Assembly (NCBI GenBank): GCA_004017535.1
Contig: SAJS01000005.1
Location: forward strand, 292,845 to 356,844
DNA: 64,000 bases
Origin: Mesorhizobium sp.
Lineage (GTDB): Bacteria > Pseudomonadota > Alphaproteobacteria > Rhizobiales > Rhizobiaceae
Direction: 5' to 3'
The notes under the pieces were generated by a model. That model searched no databases, was not told the DNA's origin, and saw nothing but the letters and a program-made list of their open reading frames with translations. Of the stretch, positions 59,712 to 64,000 are shown piece after piece (positions within the stretch are counted from its first letter, which is position 1; each line of letters starts with the position of its first letter). The translations under genes and the position numbers were made by a program.

Positions 59712-61469
59712 CTACGACCCGTGGCGGATGGCCTGCGAGGCGCGGAGGACCGGCGCGAACGAGCCCGTCACCACCGTGCTCCGCTGCGCGCCTTTGCCCT
59801 TGTCGACAGTCGACTGGCGCAGCACCTCGGCGCTCGCCCCGAATGCCTCGATCACGCCGCCGCGCAGGACCATCACGCGGTCGCAGGCGGCGGCGATCGC
59901 AGGCCGGTGCGTGATCACGATCGTGGTGACGCCCGCCGCGCGCGCGGACGCCAGCACCGCTTCGAGCGCCGTTTCGCCGGCGCCGTCGAGATGCGTGCTC
60001 GGCTCGTCCAGCACCAGGATGCGCGGATTGCCGTAGAAGGCGCGCGCCAGCCCGATCCGCTGCCGCTCGCCGCCCGACAGCGTCCCGGCGACCGTCGTCT
60101 GGTAGCCGTCGCGCAGCGAAAGGATCAGCTCATGCGCCTCGGCGCGTTTTGCCGCCTCGACAATGGCGTCGTCGTCGGGCTTTGCGTCGAAGCGGGCGAT
60201 ATTCTCGCTGACCGAGCCGGGGAAAAGCTCCACCTCCTGCGCCAGATAGCCGATATGCCGGCCAAGCTGGTTCTCGTCCCAGGTCCGGAGCTCGGCGCCG
60301 TCGATCCGGACCGAGCCGCCGCTCGGCTGGGTCGCCCCGACAAGCAGCCGCGCCAGCGTCGATTTGCCGGCGCCGCTCGGGCCGACGATCGCCACTGCTT
60401 CGCCGGGCTGAATCGCGAAGCTCAGCCGCTTCAGGATGGGCTCGGCGCCGAAGCTGGCATTGGGGGCGATGAAGAAAAGATCCTGCGCGGCAATCGCGCC
60501 GGTCGGATCGGGCAAGGTCAGCTTGCTTGCCTGAGCCGGCTGCGCCGCGAGCGCGACCTTCAGCCGCGTCCATGCGCGCCTGGCCTCGCCGATCTGCCGC
60601 CAGGAGCCGATCAGCTGGTCGAGCGGCTGCAGCGCGCGCGACGACACCAGCGAGGAGGCGAAGATCATGCCGGCCGTCATCTCGCCCTTCAGCACCAGCC
60701 AGGCGCCGGCGCCGAGGATCGCCAGTTGCAGCATCATGCGCAGCGCCCTGGAAATGCCGCTGAAGACGGCGTTGGCGCCGGCCGAACGGTCATGCAGCAC
60801 AAGCGCCTCCGCCACATGCCGTCCCCATGCGCGCGCGGCGTTTTCCACCATGCCCATGGCGCGCAGCGTCTCGGCGTTGCGGGCGAAGGCCTTCTCGGCC
60901 CGGCTGGCCAGAGCCGAACGCTCCGCCGAGAGCGCGTCGTTCCTGCCGATGGCAAGCTGGTTGGCCACGACCAGCACGACCAGCAGCGCGGTGCCGCCGA
61001 GCGTCACCCAGAACAGCGCCGGATGGATGAGGTAGAGCAGGCCGAGGAAGACCGGCGCGAAGGGCAGGTCGAACAGCACCGCCACACCGCGCGAACGGAT
61101 GAAGGCGCAGACCGAGGCGAGGTCGGCGAGCGGCGACGGCGCAGCCCGGTCGCCAAGCGAAGCGGCGAAAACCGTCGCGCCCAACCTGTCATTGACGGTG
61201 GCGGCGATGCGCTGCGTGTAGACGGCGCGGACGGCGTCGAGGAAACCGAGGAAGCCGAGCGCCGCGACCGCGATGACCGACAGATAGACCAGCGTCTCGA
61301 CGCTGGAGGAGGGCAGCACCCGGTCATAGACCTGGAGCAGGTAAAGCGGGACCACCAGCAGCAGCAGGTTGATCAGCAGCGAGAACAGGCCGACATCGCC
61401 GACTGCGCGCAGGAACACGCCGCGCAGGGAAACGGGCCGCAAGCCGGTCGAAGGGCGCGTTCGCGACAT
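59712..61469 (-). CDS. prsD: Type I secretion ABC exporter (PrsD-like)
   Basis: The 585-residue protein has a membrane half with about six helices (residues 25-300). The ATPase half has Walker A GPSGAGKS at 363-370, signature LSGGERQR and Walker B ILVLDEPSTHLD. It lacks an N-terminal peptidase, so it is of the PrsD/LapB kind for RTX-type cargo. It begins 12 bases after the glycanase gene and ends three before prsE. Confidence 0.92.
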   Translation of the reverse strand: MSRTRPSTGLRPVSLRGVFLRAVGDVGLFSLLINLLLLVVPLYLLQVYDRVLPSSSVETLVYLSVIAVAALGFLGFLDAVRAVYTQRIAATVNDRLGATVFAASLGDRAAPSPLADLASVCAFIRSRGVAVLFDLPFAPVFLGLLYLIHPALFWVTLGGTALLVVLVVANQLAIGRNDALSAERSALASRAEKAFARNAETLRAMGMVENAARAWGRHVAEALVLHDRSAGANAVFSGISRALRMMLQLAILGAGAWLVLKGEMTAGMIFASSLVSSRALQPLDQLIGSWRQIGEARRAWTRLKVALAAQPAQASKLTLPDPTGAIAAQDLFFIAPNASFGAEPILKRLSFAIQPGEAVAIVGPSGAGKSTLARLLVGATQPSGGSVRIDGAELRTWDENQLGRHIGYLAQEVELFPGSVSENIARFDAKPDDDAIVEAAKRAEAHELILSLRDGYQTTVAGTLSGGERQRIGLARAFYGNPRILVLDEPSTHLDGAGETALEAVLASARAAGVTTIVITHRPAIAAACDRVMVLRGGVIEAFGASAEVLRQSTVDKGKGAQRSTVVTGSFAPVLRASQAIRHGS

Positions 61470-61481
61470 TGTCCTGGACGC

Positions 61482-62909
61482 CTAGGCTGTATGTTCGGCC
61501 GTGACGTTCAAATGGCTCTGCTGCAGCTCATCCAGCGTGTAGGCGTGAATGTAGTCGATCTTCATCTGGGCCGGCGTGGCGAGATGGTCCGGCGGGGCGC
61601 CGGCCTGGCCGCCGACCGCGAGGTCGACCAGCATGTACATGGGCTTGTTCATGTCCGACGGCGTTGCCGCTTCCGCGACCTGCACGCCGTCATAGGTCCA
61701 GACCAGCTTGTCCGGCGTCCACAACAGGCCATAGGTGTGGAAGCCCGCGGTATCCATGACGTTCACCGTGGAGCCGACCGTCGTGTGCTGGCCCGTCTCG
61801 AGGGTATGCGCGGTCATCAGCAGCGAATTCGGCTTCTGGCCGTACATCTCCACCACATCGAGTTCCGGCGGCCACGAACCGTCTTCCGGCAGCAGCCAGA
61901 AGGCCGGCCAGGCGCCGGCGTTTTCCGGCAGGTCGGCGCGCATTTCGAAATAGCCATAGGTCTGCGAGAACGAGTCATGCGTGGTAAGCAGGCCGGAGGT
62001 GTATTCGTAATTGTTGATCAGCGGCTTGATGTCGGCCGGCGTCTGCGCCGCGGTGATGGTGAGCACGCCATTGTCGATGCTGAACGGATGCACCGAGCTG
62101 GTCGGCGCGTAGTTGGCGTCGATATACCATTGCAGCTCATTGTTCTGGGTCAGCGTGCTGCCGTTCGGCGCGCCCCACCAGAAGTTGGTGTCCCAGGTGC
62201 CGCCCTGGCTATTGTGAAGGTTCAGCGTGTTGAACTCGTCGCTGAAGGACAGCGTCATGCCGGATTTGTCGATCGGCAGCTCGAACTGGCTGGGCTGGAA
62301 TTTGTCGATGGTCGTGTTCTTGAATTCGAGGATCTCGCCAGATCCGAGGTTCAGCACCACGTTGGGACCCGCCTGGATCATGCTGTCGTGGATGGCGGCG
62401 AACGACGTGAAACCGTAGCCGTCGAGACGCACGGTGTCGTTCGCGGCGAAATTGACGATGGAGTCGCTGCCATTGCCTTTGGCGATGATGAAAGTGTCGG
62501 CGCCGCCGCCGCCGCCATCGATCAGCACATCGTTGCCCGCGCCGCCGTCCAGGGTCTGACCGCCGCCCGAGGCCGTGATGATATTGTCCAGCGTATTGCC
62601 GAAGGCATAGTTGTGGGCGTTGGTGACGACGAGGTTCTCGACATTGTTCGGCAGCGTGTAGCTCATCCATGTGTTGATGGTGTCGACGCCCTGGCCGGCG
62701 TACTCGACCACCTTGTTGCCCGCCGAATAGAGGTAATAGATGTCGTCGCCTTGCCCGCCATACATGGTGACGTTGACGCCGCTGGAGGCCCAGATGGAGT
62801 CGTTGCCGCTGCTGCCGTTGAACGTCCCGGGTGAGGACGCCGAAAACCAATGGTTGGAAGCGCCGCTATAATAAAGAGGAACGCCTATCGCGTTGACGAC
62901 GAAACTCAT
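61482..62909 (-). CDS. Secreted GH16 beta-glycanase with RTX repeats (ExsH/PlyA-like)
   Basis: The 475-residue protein has no signal peptide. Residues about 30-160 hold Asp/Gly-rich calcium-binding RTX repeats (GGQGDD, GGAGNDVL, GGGGGADTF). Residues about 215-460 are a GH16 jelly-roll with the catalytic ExDxxE as E349-L-D351-V-V-E354 in PELDVVEMYG. The nucleophile and acid/base are thus intact. It should be exported by the PrsD-PrsE pair and cleave a beta-glucan, likely the cell's own exopolysaccharide. AGGAG lies seven bases before the ATG. Confidence 0.88.
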   Translation of the reverse strand: MSFVVNAIGVPLYYSGASNHWFSASSPGTFNGSSGNDSIWASSGVNVTMYGGQGDDIYYLYSAGNKVVEYAGQGVDTINTWMSYTLPNNVENLVVTNAHNYAFGNTLDNIITASGGGQTLDGGAGNDVLIDGGGGGADTFIIAKGNGSDSIVNFAANDTVRLDGYGFTSFAAIHDSMIQAGPNVVLNLGSGEILEFKNTTIDKFQPSQFELPIDKSGMTLSFSDEFNTLNLHNSQGGTWDTNFWWGAPNGSTLTQNNELQWYIDANYAPTSSVHPFSIDNGVLTITAAQTPADIKPLINNYEYTSGLLTTHDSFSQTYGYFEMRADLPENAGAWPAFWLLPEDGSWPPELDVVEMYGQKPNSLLMTAHTLETGQHTTVGSTVNVMDTAGFHTYGLLWTPDKLVWTYDGVQVAEAATPSDMNKPMYMLVDLAVGGQAGAPPDHLATPAQMKIDYIHAYTLDELQQSHLNVTAEHTA

Positions 62910-63388
62910 CGGACACTCCTTCCGCGCTGCCCCGCCCGGATGGCTCATTGCAGGTCCAAGCGCCTGCTTCGAACCAAATTTGCAACACGGATTATCGTTC
63001 CCGAAAATAAGCAAATAGTACAGAGAAAATCGGCGCTATTTTTTGTCGATATTTTTCCACGGATAGAATAAGTGGTGTCTAATGCAATTATGACGTGAGT
63101 AGCTGTCAATTTTACTTAATTTCGCAAGATTTTCTGCCGAGGGATTGTGCAAATGCCTTGGATGAGTGCATGTGGTGCAGCGCAGCCGTCCACAGCAGCC
63201 GACGATGCAAGATCTGCATCGGGCTGCCTGCCGGACAGGGGAGGGATGGTTCGTGCACATTGAAGCGCTCCGCACCGTAAACCGCGACAACAGCGATCCA
63301 GACAAAAAATCGACAGCCTCTGTCGGATCGGCTGCAGGCCGCCCGTCCTTGGAGCATCGATCAACGAAACCGGAGAGGATATCGAGAC
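62910..63388. other. A+T-rich promoter region of the glycanase gene, no gene seen
   Basis: This 479-base stretch is visibly A+T-rich at 62970-63130 (TTTTTTGTCGATATTTTTCC, CAATTTTACTTAATTTCGC). No frame has family features. It likely holds the regulated promoter of the glycanase-prsDE operon. The right part nearer 63389 should hold that of the SRPBCC gene. Confidence 0.45.
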
Positions 63389-63832
63389 ATGCCAAGCACC
63401 ATCCATCTGCACCGCGTCCTGGCGACCAAGCCGGAGAAGGTCTACCGCGCATTCATCGAGGCCGACGCGCTGGCCAAGTGGCTGCCGCCGAACGGCTTCA
63501 CCTGCACGGTGCATGAGTTTGAGGGCAAGGTCGGCGGCGCCTACAAGATGTCCTTCCGCAACTTCACCACCGGCGACAGTCACGCCTTCGGCGGCGAATT
63601 CATCGAGCTCGTCCCGGGCGAGCGCCTACGCTACACCGACCGCTTCGACGATCCCAATTTGCCGGGCCAGATCGAGGTGACCGTGACCTTGAAGAAAGTG
63701 TTGGTGGGCACCGAGATCAACATCACCCAGGCCGGCATTCCGGACGCCATCCCCGCCGAGGCCTGCTACCTCGGCTGGCAGGAATCGCTGCGCAACCTGG
63801 CCAAGCTCGTCGAGCCGGAGATAAATCAATAG
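63389..63832 (+). CDS. SRPBCC (AHSA1-like) protein
   Basis: The 147-residue protein opens STIHLHRVLATKPEKVYRAFIE, then LAKWLPPNGFTCTVHEFEGKVGGAYKMSFRN and FGGEFIELVPGERLRYTDRF, the START/SRPBCC helix-grip fold of the AHSA1 group. The end GWQESLRNLAKLVEPEI is the long C-terminal helix. It probably binds a hydrophobic ligand. GGAGAGGAT lies upstream of the ATG. Two hairpins follow. Confidence 0.87.
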   Translation: MPSTIHLHRVLATKPEKVYRAFIEADALAKWLPPNGFTCTVHEFEGKVGGAYKMSFRNFTTGDSHAFGGEFIELVPGERLRYTDRFDDPNLPGQIEVTVTLKKVLVGTEINITQAGIPDAIPAEACYLGWQESLRNLAKLVEPEINQ

Positions 63833-63893
63833 TCCCGGGCAAACCGGCGCAGTTGCCGTGATCCTCCCATCTGGAATTGCGTCAAACCGAAAA

Positions 63894-63923
63894 ACGCGGC
63901 GGCCGGGTTCCCGGCCGCCGCGT
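63894..63923. terminator. Perfect 14-bp hairpin
   Basis: ACGCGGCGGCCGGG-TT-CCCGGCCGCCGCGT is a perfect inverted repeat. Read on the minus strand it is followed by TTTT, so it suits transcripts coming from the right; on the plus strand it lies 60 bases after the SRPBCC stop and could still act. Confidence 0.7.
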
Positions 63924-63936
63924 CAGACTGCTGACA

Positions 63937-63967
63937 AACCCCGTCGAATTTCGGCGGGGTTTTGTTT
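63937..63967 (+). terminator. Rho-independent terminator downstream of the SRPBCC gene
   Basis: AACCCCGTCGA, a three-base loop, and TCGGCGGGGTT pair with one G-T wobble, followed by TTGTTTT. The hairpin is nearly the same as the terminator at 57222-57244, including the trailing ATGTGG. Confidence 0.8.
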
Positions 63968-64000
63968 TATGTGGTTGAGCGTTTTGAGAAGTTGGCGTCA

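Noticed and set aside
59721-62834. A 1037-residue open frame antisense to prsD and the glycanase gene
   Set aside because: Composition artefact of G+C-rich coding DNA; the opposite strand has full Walker motifs and the GH16 catalytic site.
1-64000. tRNA genes, rRNA genes and CRISPR arrays
   Set aside because: No cloverleaf-like anticodon arms with GTTCRANNC, no rRNA cores and no regularly spaced repeats were seen on either strand.

Overview
The window looks like chromosome of a Mesorhizobium-type alphaproteobacterium (order Hyphomicrobiales). The DNA is G+C-rich. It carries three DUF768 proteins (a family described mainly from Mesorhizobium), a BA14K-type protein, a PrsDE type I exporter with a GH16 glycanase, and a two-hairpin intergenic repeat of the rhizobial kind. 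I saw no rRNA, tRNA, CRISPR array, insertion sequence or replication origin.

Layout. 0-6 kb: small (probably stress-related) proteins, a phospholipase-D-type cardiolipin synthase, a LysR regulator facing a VOC protein and an odd SDR. 6-12.1 kb: a GntR/UTRA regulator, a FrlB-like SIS deglycase, a FrlD-like PfkB kinase, and parts of an amino-acid ABC transporter plus a DAO-type oxidase. Three near-identical 11-bp operator-like palindromes tie these into one probable regulon for Amadori compounds (sugar-amino acid conjugates). 12-24.5 kb: housekeeping and accessory genes (YjlB-like cupin, 3-methyladenine DNA glycosylase, M20 peptidase, GGDEF-EAL protein, SbmA-like ABC exporter, DOPA-dioxygenase-like protein, two cytochromes b561, flavodoxin). 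25.2-27.8 kb: a trimeric-autotransporter-like adhesin and an exported protein. 28.1-31.5 kb: a compact, more A+T-rich three-gene operon that reads as an ABC-3C conflict system (nuclease-like effector, middle component, zinc-hook ABC ATPase). It is flanked by the decayed remains of two genes whose intact relatives lie elsewhere in the window. 32-34.5 kb: tiny stress-type and membrane genes, DUF768 pair, MoaD-like protein.

34.6-38.3 kb: a three-subunit molybdenum hydroxylase (FAD, 2Fe-2S, Mo). 38.4-46.3 kb: an Imm11-like protein, an epimerase with a divergent AraC regulator, a VanZ-like protein, then GlxA-type regulator, class III aminotransferase and FAD oxidase. 46.4-51.6 kb: a BTAD regulator fused to an alpha/beta hydrolase, convergent with a redox operon (OsmC, flavin monooxygenase, FAD monooxygenase, MaoC-like) that has three related operator-like boxes upstream. 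52.3-56.4 kb: a complete spermidine/putrescine-type ABC importer. 56.7-64 kb: BA14K protein, a second OsmC, and an exopolysaccharide-glycanase operon with its own type I exporter, then an SRPBCC protein.

Functions are inferred from motifs, family resemblance and gene order read by eye; no database search was possible.
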